From contig OMZS01000002.1 of NCBI GenBank assembly GCA_900315565.1, positions 161,767-225,766 of the forward strand: 64,000 nt of DNA, read 5' to 3'. The first letter of the stretch is position 1. Every line of letters starts with the position of its first letter. Below are positions 9,032 through 19,329 of this stretch, one piece after another. The position numbers and the translations under genes are program-made. The DNA is from an uncultured Prevotellaceae bacterium (GTDB lineage Bacteria > Bacteroidota > Bacteroidia > Bacteroidales > Bacteroidaceae). The notes under the pieces are model-generated. The model ran no database searches, was not told the DNA's origin, and was given only the letters and a program-made list of their open reading frames with translations.

Positions 9032-11059
9032 TTACCAGAGCTGCAGGCGCTGCTCTTTGGGAATGAACATCTTGTTGGTTTCGGTTACGCCGAAGGCATC
9101 GTACCACATGTCGATGTGGGGCAGGGCACCGTTGACGCGCCATTCGCCCAGTGCGTGGGGATCGCTCTTGGTGCGGTTGCGTATTTCGGCCTCGGTGATG
9201 TTCTGTCCCCACACGCCGGCGTAGGCGAGGAAGAAACGCTGCTCGGGGGTGAATCCGTCGATGGTGCCGAGGGGAGCCTCGCGGGTGGCGTTCTTAAAGG
9301 CAGTGAAGGCCACCTGCAGTCCGCCGTGGTCGGCCAGGTTCTCGCCGAGGGTGAGCTTGCCGTTGGCATTGAGGTCGGGCAGCACCTTGATGGCCGAGAA
9401 GAAGTCGGCGTACTTACTGGTGCGGGCCACGAAGTTCTTGCCGTCGCTCTCGGTCCACCAGTCTTTCATGTTGCCGTCCTTGTCGTACTGGCGGCCCTGG
9501 TCGTCGAAACCGTGGGTCATCTCATGTCCGATGACCACGCCAATGGCTCCGTAGTTGAAGGCATCGTCGGCAGTGGCATCGAAGAAGGGGTACTGCAGTA
9601 TGCCTGCGGGGAAGCAAATTTCGTTGGTGGTGGGATTGTAGTAGGCGTTGACGGTTTGCGGGGTCATGTACCACTCGTCGCGATCGACGGGTTTACCGGC
9701 AGTTTTCTCTATCTGGAAGTCGTTCCAGAACTTGTGGCACACCAGTGCGTTGTCGTAGAACGAGAGCTGCGGGTCGATGGTGAGCCGGCTGAGGTCTTTC
9801 CACTTGTTGGGATAGCCAATTTTCACGTAGAAGGTGCTGAGCTTTTCGTGGGCGGCCTGCTTGGTGGTGTCGCTCATCCAGTCTTGTGCGTCGATGCGCT
9901 CGCCAAGGGCTATCTGCAGGTTGCGCACGAGTTTCTCCATGCGCTCCTTGGATGCTGCGGGGAAGTGGCGCTCGGCATACATCTTGCCGAGGGCTTCGCC
10001 AAAGACACCCTCCACCTGGTCGGTGGCCAGTTTCCAGCGCGGATGGTTCTGCTTGCGTCCGCTCATGGTGCGTCCGAAGAAGTCGAAGTTGGCCTCCACG
10101 ATGTCGTCGCTCAGGTAGTTGGCTGCGCTGTTGATGACATCCCACTCGATGTAGGCCCGCAGCTCCTCGGGTGTCATCGATGCCACGACGGCATCGGCTC
10201 CCTGCACGAACGACGGCTGTCCGACGACGAGTGTGCGGAAATAGTCGGTCTTCACGCCCTCGGCGTTGAGCGACTGTGTGAGTCGCATGTTGGGATATTT
10301 CTCCTCAAACTCGTTGAGGGTCATTTTGTTGTAGTTGGCCACGGGGTCGCGCAGTTCGGTGCGGCTTTTCGACACTTTGGCCAAATCGGTTTCTATGCGC
10401 ATGATGTACTGCATTTTCTGCAGTGCCACTTTCTCCTTGAATCCGAAGAGCTTGAACATGCGCACGATGTGCTTCTTGTAGGCTTCGCGAATGGCCGTGG
10501 TGGCCTCGTCGGTTTCAAGATAATAGTCCTTCAGGCGCAGTGTGAGTCCGGCCTGGCTGATGCTGAGGATGTTGTTCTTGCTGTCTTTCTCGTCGGCAGC
10601 GAAGTAGGAAGAAATGACGCTTCCGTATCCGTAGGGCGCATACTTGAGCTGCAAAGCCTGGAGTGCGAATTTGGTCTTGGCCTTCTCAATTTCTTTAATG
10701 AGGGGCATGACGGGTTTCACGCCTTCTTTGTTGCGCCTCACCGAGTCCATGGCGAGTTTGTAGTAGTCGCTCATTTTCTGCTCGTTGGTACCCTTGGTGT
10801 AGGTTTTGGTGAGCAGGTCGTTGAGGATGGCGTTGATACGTTTGTTGTTGTCCTGCGCCAGCTGGTCGAAGCTGCCGAAGCGCGAGTAAGCTGCTGGCAG
10901 CGGATTGTTTTTCATCCATCCGCCACAGGCAAACTGGTAGAAGTCGTCGCCAGCTTTTACAGTCTGGTTGAGGTTTTCGAGCTTGATGCCCGATTGCAGC
11001 TGTGCCATTCCGGCAACAGTCATGCTTGCGATTGCCATTGTTAGAACTAGTTTTTTCAT
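9032..11059 (-). CDS. M13 family (neprilysin-like) metallopeptidase
   Basis: A zinc endopeptidase of the PepO/neprilysin family that cuts peptides, here probably in the periplasm or on the outside, since the N-terminus (MKKLVLTMAIASMTVAGMAQ) is a signal peptide. The N-terminal M13 domain fills about residues 30-440. The catalytic domain has the zinc motif HEMTH in VIGHEMTHGFDDQGRQYDKD, the third-ligand motif GENLADHGG and NAYYNPTTNEICFPAGIL. At 675 residues it is full length, and the ending matches the family. It follows the ABC-F gene by 40 bases on the same strand, so the two may share a transcript. Confidence 0.95.
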   Translation of the reverse strand: MKKLVLTMAIASMTVAGMAQLQSGIKLENLNQTVKAGDDFYQFACGGWMKNNPLPAAYSRFGSFDQLAQDNNKRINAILNDLLTKTYTKGTNEQKMSDYYKLAMDSVRRNKEGVKPVMPLIKEIEKAKTKFALQALQLKYAPYGYGSVISSYFAADEKDSKNNILSISQAGLTLRLKDYYLETDEATTAIREAYKKHIVRMFKLFGFKEKVALQKMQYIMRIETDLAKVSKSRTELRDPVANYNKMTLNEFEEKYPNMRLTQSLNAEGVKTDYFRTLVVGQPSFVQGADAVVASMTPEELRAYIEWDVINSAANYLSDDIVEANFDFFGRTMSGRKQNHPRWKLATDQVEGVFGEALGKMYAERHFPAASKERMEKLVRNLQIALGERIDAQDWMSDTTKQAAHEKLSTFYVKIGYPNKWKDLSRLTIDPQLSFYDNALVCHKFWNDFQIEKTAGKPVDRDEWYMTPQTVNAYYNPTTNEICFPAGILQYPFFDATADDAFNYGAIGVVIGHEMTHGFDDQGRQYDKDGNMKDWWTESDGKNFVARTSKYADFFSAIKVLPDLNANGKLTLGENLADHGGLQVAFTAFKNATREAPLGTIDGFTPEQRFFLAYAGVWGQNITEAEIRNRTKSDPHALGEWRVNGALPHIDMWYDAFGVTETNKMFIPKEQRLQLW

Positions 11060-11099
11060 GTTTATAGGGTTTTTATGGTTTTTATAGACTTGTGTGGTG

Positions 11100-13076
11100 T
11101 TATAGGTTTTCTAGCTCTTGTTGGAGTTGCTCCAGTTCTTCGGAGCGGGCCATCCAGCGGTCGCTTTCCTCGTCAAGAGCCTGCTTGGTGGTGGTGTATT
11201 CGGTGACGAGCACCATGTCGGAGGCGTTTTCGGGGAGCATGAGCAGTTGGTCGAGCTCTTTCAGCCGGTTTTCCATTTGCTCTATCTTTTTCTCACTCTC
11301 CTTCACCGCTTTTTCGGTCCGTCCGATACGGCGTTGGCGTTCCTTGCGCTCCGCGTACGACTCGCTTTTTTGCGGAGCTGAGGCTGTGGCGGCGGCTGTG
11401 TCGCTGTCGTTTTCGGCAGCAGGGTCGGCCTTTTGGGGCGTTGTGTTTCTGGTGTTCAGCTCGTTGAGCGACTCAATGTTCTTTTTACGCAGAAAGTCGT
11501 AGATGCCGCCCAAATGCTCGCGCACGTGTCCGCCGCCGAACTCATACACCTTGCTGACGAGGCCGTCGAGAAACTCGCGGTCGTGGCTGACGATGATGGC
11601 CGTGCCGTCGAAGGCTCGGATGGCTTCTTTCAGCACGTCTTTCGACTGCATGTCAAGGTGGTTAGTGGGCTCGTCGAGAATGAGTAGGTTGACGGGCTCA
11701 AGCAGCAGTTTGATCATGGCCAGTCGGCTGCGCTCGCCGCCGCTGAGCACGCGCACTTTTTTTTCAGAGGCTTCGCCGCCAAACATGAATGCGCCCAGAA
11801 TATCGTTGATGCGCAGACGAATGTCGCCTCGTGCCACGCGGTCGATGGTCTCAAACACGGTGAGCTGTTCGTCGAGCAGCTGCGCCTGGTTTTGTGCAAA
11901 GTAGCCAATCTGCACGTTGTGGCCAATCTTGAGCTGTCCGTCGAAGGGAATCTCGCCCATGATGCATTTCACGAGGGTGGTTTTTCCTTCGCCGTTTTTA
12001 CCCACGAACGCCACCTTCTCGCCCCGCTTCAGAATGAAGGAGACGTTGGAGAAGACAGGCCTTGTGTAACTTTTGCTCACCTCGTCGCAGATGATGGGGT
12101 AGTCGCCCGAACGCAGACAGGGCGGAAACTTCAGGCGCAGGGCGGAGTTGTCGATTTCGTCGATTTCGATGGGCACGATTTTCTCCAACTGCTTGATTTT
12201 CTGCTGCACCTGCACGGCCTTGGTGGCCTGGTAGCGGAAACGCTCGATGAAGGCCCGCATGTCGGCTATTTCTTTCTGCTGATTTTCGTAGGCCCGCAGC
12301 TGCTGTTCGCGGCGTTCGCGGCGCAGGTTGACATACTCGTCGTACTTGACGCGGTAGTCGATGACGCGTCCGCACGATATTTCGATGGTGCGCGTGGTGA
12401 CGTTGTTGATGAAGGCACGGTCGTGGCTCACCAGCACCACGGCACTGCTGCTCTGCGACAGGAACTGCTCCAGCCACTGTATGCTCTCAATGTCGAGGTG
12501 GTTGGTTGGCTCGTCGAGCAGCAGCACGTCAGGCCGTTGCAAGAGCAGCTTGGCCAGTTCGATGCGCATTCGCCAGCCTCCCGAGAATTCTTTTGTGGGC
12601 CGCTCGAAGTCGGTACGCTCAAATCCCAAGCCCGTAAGCGTGCGCTCAATTTCGGCCTCGTTGTTGTCGGCCCCCATCATCAGGTAGCGTTCGTGCTCCT
12701 GCGAGAATCGCTCCACCAGCTGCATGTAGTCGTCGCTCTCATAGTCGGTGCGCTCGGCCAGCTGTCGGTTCATGCGGTCGATGCGCTCCTTCAGGGCGGT
12801 GGTGTCGGCAAAAGCCTTTCGCGCCTCGTCGATGACGGTGGTGTCGTCGGCCAGCCGCATCACCTGTGGCAGATAGCCAATGGTGGTGTCGTTGGGAATG
12901 CTCACGGTGCCTTCGGTGGGCTGTTGCTGCCGGCAGAGAATCTTGAGCAGGGTAGATTTGCCGGCACCGTTTTTGCCTACGAGTGCGATGCGGTCGCGGT
13001 CGTTCACCACAAAGTTGGCGTCGCTGAATAGGGGCTTGACCCCAAATTCCACTTTCAGTGCTTCAACTGATATCAT
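11100..13076 (-). CDS. ABC-F family ATP-binding protein
   Basis: A soluble twin-ATPase of the ABC-F class; known members act on the ribosome rather than in transport. The first nucleotide-binding domain has Walker A GKNGAGKSTLLK, signature FSGGWRMR and Walker B LLLDEPTNHLD. An arginine-rich linker follows (RRERREQQLRAYENQQKE). The second domain has GKNGEGKTTLVK, LSGGERSRLAM and LILDEPTNHLD, and a Glu/Lys-rich coiled coil ends the protein, as in Uup/YdiF-type members. I start it at MISVEALKVEF (13076), because the 51 codons upstream are unlike any ABC-F and contain the promoter. 658 residues. Which ABC-F subgroup it belongs to is not settled. Confidence 0.93.
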   Translation of the reverse strand: MISVEALKVEFGVKPLFSDANFVVNDRDRIALVGKNGAGKSTLLKILCRQQQPTEGTVSIPNDTTIGYLPQVMRLADDTTVIDEARKAFADTTALKERIDRMNRQLAERTDYESDDYMQLVERFSQEHERYLMMGADNNEAEIERTLTGLGFERTDFERPTKEFSGGWRMRIELAKLLLQRPDVLLLDEPTNHLDIESIQWLEQFLSQSSSAVVLVSHDRAFINNVTTRTIEISCGRVIDYRVKYDEYVNLRRERREQQLRAYENQQKEIADMRAFIERFRYQATKAVQVQQKIKQLEKIVPIEIDEIDNSALRLKFPPCLRSGDYPIICDEVSKSYTRPVFSNVSFILKRGEKVAFVGKNGEGKTTLVKCIMGEIPFDGQLKIGHNVQIGYFAQNQAQLLDEQLTVFETIDRVARGDIRLRINDILGAFMFGGEASEKKVRVLSGGERSRLAMIKLLLEPVNLLILDEPTNHLDMQSKDVLKEAIRAFDGTAIIVSHDREFLDGLVSKVYEFGGGHVREHLGGIYDFLRKKNIESLNELNTRNTTPQKADPAAENDSDTAAATASAPQKSESYAERKERQRRIGRTEKAVKESEKKIEQMENRLKELDQLLMLPENASDMVLVTEYTTTKQALDEESDRWMARSEELEQLQQELENL

Positions 13077-13146
13077 TGTTTGTGATTCACATTCGCCCAG
13101 CCGCCATTGGCTGAGCGTTGTTTCTTGGTTGATCGTTCGTGTGGTG

Positions 13147-13154
13147 CAAAGGTA
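13147..13154 (-). promoter_or_regulatory. Promoter -7 box for ABC-F gene
   Basis: Read on the minus strand this is TACCTTTG, 70 bases before the start codon. The leader can form CGCCCAGCC/GGCTGAGCG around 13098-13122. Confidence 0.7.
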
Positions 13155-13222
13155 CGAAAAAAATCGGTTATCGCGACAATAACTCACGACAATAATTCTG
13201 CCAAAGCCGATTTGGCTACAAC

Positions 13223-13278
13223 AACTCACGGCGCGGGGCTAAAATTCTCTAGAAAATTTTAGCCCCGCGCCGTGAGTT
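13223..13278 (-). terminator. Perfect 24-bp hairpin after CotH gene
   Basis: AACTCACGGCGCGGGGCT and six further bases pair without mismatch to 13255-13278, with loop CTCTAGAA. It lies 70 bases after the CotH stop codon and before the ABC-F promoter, so it probably ends the CotH transcript. There is no strong T-run. Its core TTCTCTAGAAAA belongs to the dispersed repeat family. Confidence 0.7.
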
Positions 13279-13349
13279 ATTTGGGTGATGCAAACAGTTG
13301 TGTGAGTAAGTCGTGAGGAAACTCTATCTGTTTAAGGTTCAGTTGGTTT

Positions 13350-16300
13350 TTACTCGCTGCGCAATATTTCTGCAAGATTCATTAAATCGGCTAGTGTAAT
13401 GGTGCCGTCGTTGTTGAGATCTGCCGCGTCCGGGTAGAACGGAGTTGGGTTGTTGCCTAGCAAATATGCGCTTAATGTCATCAAGTCGGCCAATGTAATA
13501 TCGCCGTCGCCATTCACGTCGCCCGGCACGAGGTTGGTGGCCGTGAGCTCATTGAACTTTGCATCGAGATATTGGAATCGCTGTTGCAGATAGGTTTCTA
13601 TTTCGTTTAGTTCGTCGGCGCTGGCCTCTTCACCGGCACCGGCCAAGGCGGTCCTTACAGCATTGAAGCGTGCAATCATGGTGGCTTTCAGGTCGTTGTT
13701 GCCGTCCTGATAGAGTTCTGCCCAACGTAGTTTCACGGCCTGCTTGAACCAGTTTTGCTGCCACAGACTTTGCAGCTTGGTCTGCCATGCCGAGGCGTTG
13801 GCACTGTTGAACACCATGCCCTCGTAGGAGTTCTCGGTGTTGAGGTCGCTCATGTTGATGGCGGCAGCACTGTTGCCCAGTGCCATTTCGTTGCCCCAAA
13901 GCGGACCGAACTTCAGCACTTCATCGGTGTTTTCCTTGTAGGCAAAGATGCTGGTGAGCCCTGCCTGATTGCCAAGAATTTCGGTGGCAATATACCAGTT
14001 GACAAACGTTGTCGGGTCGATGCCCGTTGCGTCGTTGGCTTCCCATAGGGTGTCGAAGAAAGCCTTCACCTTGGCCTTGATTTCTTCTTCGGTGCCTGTT
14101 TTCTTGCCGGGTTCGGGGTTCTTGATGTTGATGTAGGGGTAGCTGTTGCCGTCGCCCTCCACGTAAACGTCGCCTGTGCTGATGCCGTCGGCATTGACCA
14201 TGTCGAGCAGCCATCCCTGCTTTTCGTCAACGGCCACGCGGTGCGACTCGCCCAGTTCGAGGTCGGCCTCCACGTGGTCGGTGGCCATATAAGTGCCTTG
14301 ATACTCGTTGTTGACGTAAAGGTCCACAAACTGATAGCCGGGAGTGAAATCAAATCCCATGGCTTTGCCCAACTCGTTGGCCATGGCATTGCGTGCCATG
14401 CTAGCGTCGGCCGCATTGGCCAGCAGAATCCAGTTGCGCTTGGCGTAGCCGCCGTTGGTCATGTCGTGCTTGTGCGAGACGAGCACATTGCCGTCGGCAT
14501 CTTTCTCGTCTTTGGCAAACCTGATTCGGTATGACTTCTTTCCGTCGGCAGCATCCCACTCGGTCTTGCCGCGTCCGCGAACCTCCATGAAGGTGCTGGT
14601 TTCGCTAAAGTCGCCGCCAATCATCTGGTTCTTGTCCAGCACCTCGATGGCTGCTGCCACAAATTCGCCCGTGCTGGGCTGAATCTCTGCTCCGTCCTGG
14701 GTGTCGATGAAGATAGTGGGCACTTCGGAGAGCTGGGTGCGCTCAACGGGGTCGTCGCCTCCTTGTGACGTTACAAACTTGATTTTTGGTGTAGAATTGT
14801 CGCTGGTGGTGATGTACGCACGGGCACCACTCAGCAAAGCTGAAGTGGACCATGTATCGCTTCCCACGGGATGAGCCAGCGAGCTATCGTCAACGTAAAT
14901 GTCAGAACCGAAGGTATAGCTGTTGGCTATTGTGATTTCTTTTTTGTAGATTTGTGCTTTGAAAAAGTGTGTGTTGTCGAAGCTGACGGCATCGCCATTA
15001 TACTGTCCGTATTGCAAATCGGCGCTATATACCACGTCGTTGAACCGGCCGAAAGTGTTGACATCGTTTTGGGGCTTGATGAGGTAAGGCACACCACAGA
15101 CCAGATCTAAGTTTTCGGGGGCCGAGAAGAGCATGGCTTCGCCGTCGGTGTCCATACCCGTATGTACTGCCAGTTCGTAGCTGCAGCCCAGAGCTTCTTC
15201 TACTTGCGCTTGAGTGGCATTGAACGGCACGCAAAACGCATTCCATTGGCCTCCTGTAAGAGTCCTGTTGGTAATGTCGAGATTGTAGCTGACTCCCACC
15301 GTGGGAATCTGGCTTTCGCCCTCCCAGCCTGTGAGCGTGGGATTGTAAGACATGTCAACCGGCTTGGGCAGCTCGTCAATATATCCCTGCAACTGCTCTT
15401 GTATGTAACTGATGCGGTTTTTGATGTAATTCTTCAGCACCGTGACGTGTTCATCGTAGTTGGCCATGGTATAGACCTCCGACCCCATGCTGCCGGCAGT
15501 GATGTCCCATTTTGCGTAGTTTTGCAGGCGTGTGTTGGTAGTGAGGGCCACAATGTTGTCAATATCGGCAGCCAGCTTGTCGTACAATCCGTCTTCCACC
15601 AGCTGGTCGATTGTGTTTTTGGCCAGGGTGAGGAAACTCTTGTCTTTGAAAAGGCTGTTCTTGAACACCCACTCAAACTGTGTCTTGTTGTAAAAAGCGC
15701 TGAGCTGGTCGTTAGCATAAGTGCTGTTGCCAAAAGCCAAGTCTTTGTCCCACAAGGGGCCCCACTTGAACAGCCCGTCGGCCTCCTTGGAACCTTTGAA
15801 CACGAAGTAGCCGTCGAGGTCGCCAGTAATTTCGTTGGCGATGTAGAATTTGATGAACGACTCCACGTCGTTCGTTTTTTGCCACGTGCTGTTGCTGAAA
15901 CTGGCAATCCAGATTTTCCTCCATGCCTGCACCTCGCTAACGAGTTGCGCGGTGGCCTCCTCTGTTTCAGGCTCAGGATTCTTGATGGTCACAAAGTGGT
16001 CGTCGTTGTCTCCCTGGCCAATATAAGGAACTTCGGCCATTTGCCCCCAACAAGTAAACTCCAGATACCAGTCGGTGTCTTCGTTGGCCACATCCACACG
16101 GTTGCTGCCCGTCTCACAATGGTCAGACACCATGTAAGTGCCGCGGTAGAGTCCACTGATAACCAAGTCAACATATTTGTAGCCTGGGCAGAAGTCCATG
16201 CCAACATATTTGCCAAGGTGGTAGGTGACGGCATTGCGGAGCATGGAGCGGTCGAAGTTGTTAGCCAGCAGCGTCCAGTTGCGCTTGGAGTAGCCGTAGC

Positions 16301-16751
16301 CCAACAAGTCGTGTTTGTGCGAGATGCCATCGTCGCCCTTTTTGGCAAATTACAAACGATAGGGCAACTTGCCGTTTCCAGCCGAAGCTGTGGAGTTGCC
16401 GCGCACCTTGATTTCAACCTGGTCGGTGAACGATTCCAGATGTTGCGGGCTGCCCGGTTCACTGTTATCTACAACCGTTATGGTGGCCGTGGAGTAGGGG
16501 GCAATTTCCTCATCGTCGGGGTTGCTTTTCCTTATTTTATACAGAACACTCGCCAAAGATGACTCGTCTGTGATGGCCTCAATATCAATATAAATGGTGG
16601 GAACGTCGGTGATTTGTTCTTTGGCTGCAATTCTTCTTGCCAGTTCTGTATCCGAAAGCGGATATACATTGTCCGCTGCCCCTGCGCTGGCATAGGTGAG
16701 CAGTGCGACGGCAGTGAAGAAAAGGCTCCTCAGGTTTAAAAGATTAGTCAT
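13350..16751 (-). pseudogene. CotH-kinase family protein, two modules plus dockerin-like end, broken by in-frame stop
   Basis: Read from 16751, the frame gives a signal peptide (LLNLRSLFFTAVALLTYASA) and the start of a CotH module, then a TAA at 16350-16352 (codon 134), after which the same frame stays open to 13350. Conceptual length is 1133 residues. The second module reads YRIRFAKDE where the first reads YRL-stop-FAKKG, so the stop replaces one basic residue and nothing else is lost. Both modules keep SHKHD, KRNW(T/I)LLAN and DGYFVFK or IFAYKE type segments. The C-terminus has two calcium-loop repeats, DVNGDGDITLADLMTLSAYL and DLNNDGTITLADLMNLAEIL, as in type I dockerins. CotH proteins are atypical protein kinases or surface proteins. 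No upstream restart is convincing, so I call it a pseudogene; sequencing error or readthrough remain possible. Confidence 0.8.
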
Positions 16752-16815
16752 TTTGTTGTTTTGAATTATTATGGTTTTTACACGATTGCTTTCAGAGAAA
16801 GGAGTGATGTCTTGA

Positions 16816-16905
16816 ACTTCTTGTTACTTCTTGTTACTTCTTGTAACTCCTTGTAACTCCTTGTAACTTCTTGTAACTTCTTGTAACTTCTTGTAACTCC
16901 TTGTT
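16816..16905 (-). repeat. Nine copies of a 10-bp repeat in CotH leader
   Basis: ACTTCTTGTT/ACTCCTTGTA-type decamers follow each other without a break from 16816 to 16905. They lie between the promoter at 16938 and the start codon at 16751, so they would be transcribed. Related GTTCAAGGAGTTCAAG words occur at 23545-23582 and 56808-56920. Confidence 0.9.
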
Positions 16906-16937
16906 TACCTACCCGGTGAAAGTTGAGAAATACGTTG

Positions 16938-16968
16938 CAAAAGTAGGAAAATAAAACTTTCTGACAAA
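16938..16968 (-). promoter_or_regulatory. Promoter of CotH gene
   Basis: On the minus strand a TTTTG lies 19 bases before TACTTTTG (-7 box at 16938-16945). This gives a 5' leader of about 180 bases containing the decamer array. Confidence 0.75.
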
Positions 16969-17009
16969 AGAAATTAGTGGTTTTTTTCGGCTGATGAGCG
17001 AAAAAAGGT

Positions 17010-17017
17010 TATCTTTG
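17010..17017 (+). promoter_or_regulatory. Promoter -7 box for tex
   Basis: TATCTTTG lies 25 bases before the ATG at 17042. It lies inside the longer ORF from 16994, which argues for the later start. Confidence 0.75.
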
Positions 17018-17041
17018 CACAAAGAATCATCTACAGACAGA

Positions 17042-19228
17042 ATGAAAGACATATTTGCAACAATCATCGCCCAGCGGCTCAGTTTGCCCGAGCAGAGCGT
17101 GGGCAACACGCTGGCTCTGCTCGAGCTGGGGTGCACCATTCCTTTCATTGCCCGTTACCGCAAAGAGCGCACGGGCGCACTGAACGAGGTGCAGATAGCG
17201 GCCATCAGTGAGCAGCACGAGCGGCTGAAAGAAATAGGCAAGCGCAAAGAAACGGTTGTGAAAACCATCAGCGAACTGGGAAAGATGACCCCCGAACTGG
17301 AGCGGCGCATCAACGATTGCTGGGACGCTACCGAACTGGAGGATATCTATTTGCCGTTCCGTCCGAAGCGCCGCACACGGGCACAGGTTGCCCGCGAGCA
17401 GGGACTGGAGCCGCTGGCCACACTGTTGTATCTTCAGCGCGAACAGCAACCCATGCAGGCGGCGCGCCGTTTTGTAAGCGGCGATGTCATCGACGCCGAC
17501 ATGGCCCTGCGAGGCGCACAGGATATTATTGCCGAAATGGTGAGCGAGGATGAGCGGTCGCGCAACACGCTGCGCTCAATGTTCCGCCGCGAGGCCGTCA
17601 TCAGTTCGAAGGTGGTGAAGGCCAAGAAAGACACCGACGAGGCCCAGAAGTTCAGCGACTATTTCGACTGGCAGGAACCGCTGCGGCGCTGCACGAGCCA
17701 CCGGCTGCTGGCTATGCGCCGTGGCGAGGAAGAGGGCATTCTCAGGGTGAGCATCGGTGCCGATGACGAGGAGTGCCTGAGCCGTCTGCGCCGTCTGCAT
17801 GTGCGCGGTGGCGGCATGTGTAGCCGTCTGGTGGGCGAGGCCGTTGACGACAGCTTCAAGCGGCTGTTGCGGCCAGCCATCGAGAACGAGTTTGCTGCTG
17901 CCAGCAAGGAGCGTGCCGACGATGAGGCCATCCAGGTGTTTGCCGAGAACCTGCGCCAGCTGTTGTTGTCGGCACCGCTGGGGCAGAAGCGCGTCATGGG
18001 CATCGATCCCGGTTTCCGCACGGGCTGCAAGGTGGTGTGTTTGGATGCGCAGGGCAACCTGCTGCACCACGAGGCCATTTTCCCGCATCCGCCCGTCAAC
18101 CACTACATGCAGGCCAAGATGCATGTGCTGAGCATGTTGCGCAAATACCGTATCGAGGCTATTGCCATCGGCAACGGTACTGCCAGCCGCGAAACCAACA
18201 CCTTTGTGCAGGACACGGTGGGTGAGATGGAAGCCAATGGGGGCTCAGGAAAGAGTGGAGCCGATGGAACTGATTTGGCTCGGCCACAGGTGTTTACCGT
18301 GAGCGAGGACGGAGCCTCCATCTATTCGGCCTCGAAAGTGGCCCGCGAGGAGTTTCCCGACGAGGACGTTACGGTGCGCGGGGCAGTGAGCATAGGCCGA
18401 CGACTGATGGACCCGCTGGCCGAACTGGTGAAGATCGACCCGAAAAGCATCGGCGTGGGGCAGTACCAGCACGATGTTGATCAGGGCAAACTGAAACGCA
18501 GCCTCGACCAAACCGTGATGAGCTGCGTGAACACCGTGGGTGTGAATCTGAATACGGCCAGCCAGCACCTGCTGATGTACGTCAGTGGGCTGGGTCCGGC
18601 ATTGGCCAAAAACATAGTGGATTACCGCCGCGAGCACGGGGCATTTACCAGTCGCGCCCAGCTGAAGAAAGTGCCACGGCTGGGGCCTGCGGCCTACGAG
18701 CAGTGCGCTGGTTTCTTGCGCATACCTGGGGCCAAGAACCCGCTCGACAATAGTGCCGTGCATCCCGAAAGCTACAGAGTGGTAGAGCAGATGGCAGCCG
18801 ACATGGGTTGCACCGTGGGCGCTCTGGTGGGCAACAAGGAACGGCTGAAGGAAATAGATATAAAAAGGTACGCGCGAGAGGATGTGGGACTACTTACACT
18901 GGCCGACATCGTGAAGGAACTGGAGAAGCCCGGCCTGGATCCACGCGAACAGATAGAGGTGTTTGAGTTCGACCCCAACGTTCACAGCATTGAAGACCTC
19001 AGCGAGGGCATGGTGCTGCCTGGCATTGTGACCAACATCACCAATTTCGGGGCCTTTGTCGATGTGGGCGTGCATCAGGATGGGCTGGTTCATATCTCGC
19101 AACTGGCCGACCGCTACGTGAGCGACCCCAACCAGGTGGTGAAACTGCACCAGCATGTGCTCGTAAGGGTGAAAGAGGTGGATTTGCGACGCAAACGCAT
19201 CAGCCTCACCATGAGGGGAGTGAGTTAG
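17042..19228 (+). CDS. tex: Tex family RNA-binding transcription accessory protein
   Basis: A cytoplasmic nucleic-acid-binding protein related to eukaryotic Spt6. The N-terminal helical region carries the family signature TLALLELGCTIPFIARYRKE. The YqgF/RuvC-like domain starts at VMGIDPGFRTGCKVV and continues with AIAIGNGTASRETN. A helix-hairpin-helix region follows (TASQHLLMYVSGLGPALAKN, then VDYRREHGAF). The S1 domain near the C-terminus reads GMVLPGIVTNITNFGAFVDV. At 728 residues from MKDIFATII it is slightly shorter than E. coli YhgF. The stop codon TAG already belongs to the flanking GTTAGGA repeat. Confidence 0.95.
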   Translation: MKDIFATIIAQRLSLPEQSVGNTLALLELGCTIPFIARYRKERTGALNEVQIAAISEQHERLKEIGKRKETVVKTISELGKMTPELERRINDCWDATELEDIYLPFRPKRRTRAQVAREQGLEPLATLLYLQREQQPMQAARRFVSGDVIDADMALRGAQDIIAEMVSEDERSRNTLRSMFRREAVISSKVVKAKKDTDEAQKFSDYFDWQEPLRRCTSHRLLAMRRGEEEGILRVSIGADDEECLSRLRRLHVRGGGMCSRLVGEAVDDSFKRLLRPAIENEFAAASKERADDEAIQVFAENLRQLLLSAPLGQKRVMGIDPGFRTGCKVVCLDAQGNLLHHEAIFPHPPVNHYMQAKMHVLSMLRKYRIEAIAIGNGTASRETNTFVQDTVGEMEANGGSGKSGADGTDLARPQVFTVSEDGASIYSASKVAREEFPDEDVTVRGAVSIGRRLMDPLAELVKIDPKSIGVGQYQHDVDQGKLKRSLDQTVMSCVNTVGVNLNTASQHLLMYVSGLGPALAKNIVDYRREHGAFTSRAQLKKVPRLGPAAYEQCAGFLRIPGAKNPLDNSAVHPESYRVVEQMAADMGCTVGALVGNKERLKEIDIKRYAREDVGLLTLADIVKELEKPGLDPREQIEVFEFDPNVHSIEDLSEGMVLPGIVTNITNFGAFVDVGVHQDGLVHISQLADRYVSDPNQVVKLHQHVLVRVKEVDLRRKRISLTMRGVS

Positions 19229-19280
19229 GAGTTAGGAGTTAGGAGTTAGGAGTTAGGAGTTGTGAGTTAGGAGTTAGGAG
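19222..19280. repeat. GGAGTTA heptamer tandem repeat
   Basis: About seven GGAGTTA units, with one GTGAGTTA variant, run from the tex stop codon onward. A second array with the same orientation and the same GTGAGTTA variant begins right after metA (20307-20365). Confidence 0.85.
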
Positions 19281-19297
19281 AAAAACGGGGGAAAGTG

Positions 19298-19329
19298 TTG
19301 GCTTATGTCAAAGAAATTGTTTACCTTTG
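19298..19329 (+). promoter_or_regulatory. Promoter of metA
   Basis: TTGG at 19298 and TACCTTTG at 19322-19329 form a -33/-7 pair about 21 bases apart. The leader is only about 55 bases, too short for a SAM riboswitch. Confidence 0.7.

Noticed and set aside
9116-11044. 642-codon plus-strand ORF opposite the M13 peptidase gene
   Set aside because: It is the mirror of a GC-biased coding frame; its protein has no domain and an odd Val/Gly/His-rich composition, while the minus strand encodes a full M13 enzyme. The same holds for 11892-13031, 15162-16562, 20354-21835, 23654-24781 and 46611-47708.
13077-13229. N-terminal extension of the ABC-F ORF
   Set aside because: The extra 51 codons contain the promoter -7 box and read as non-conserved sequence before MISVEALKVEF.
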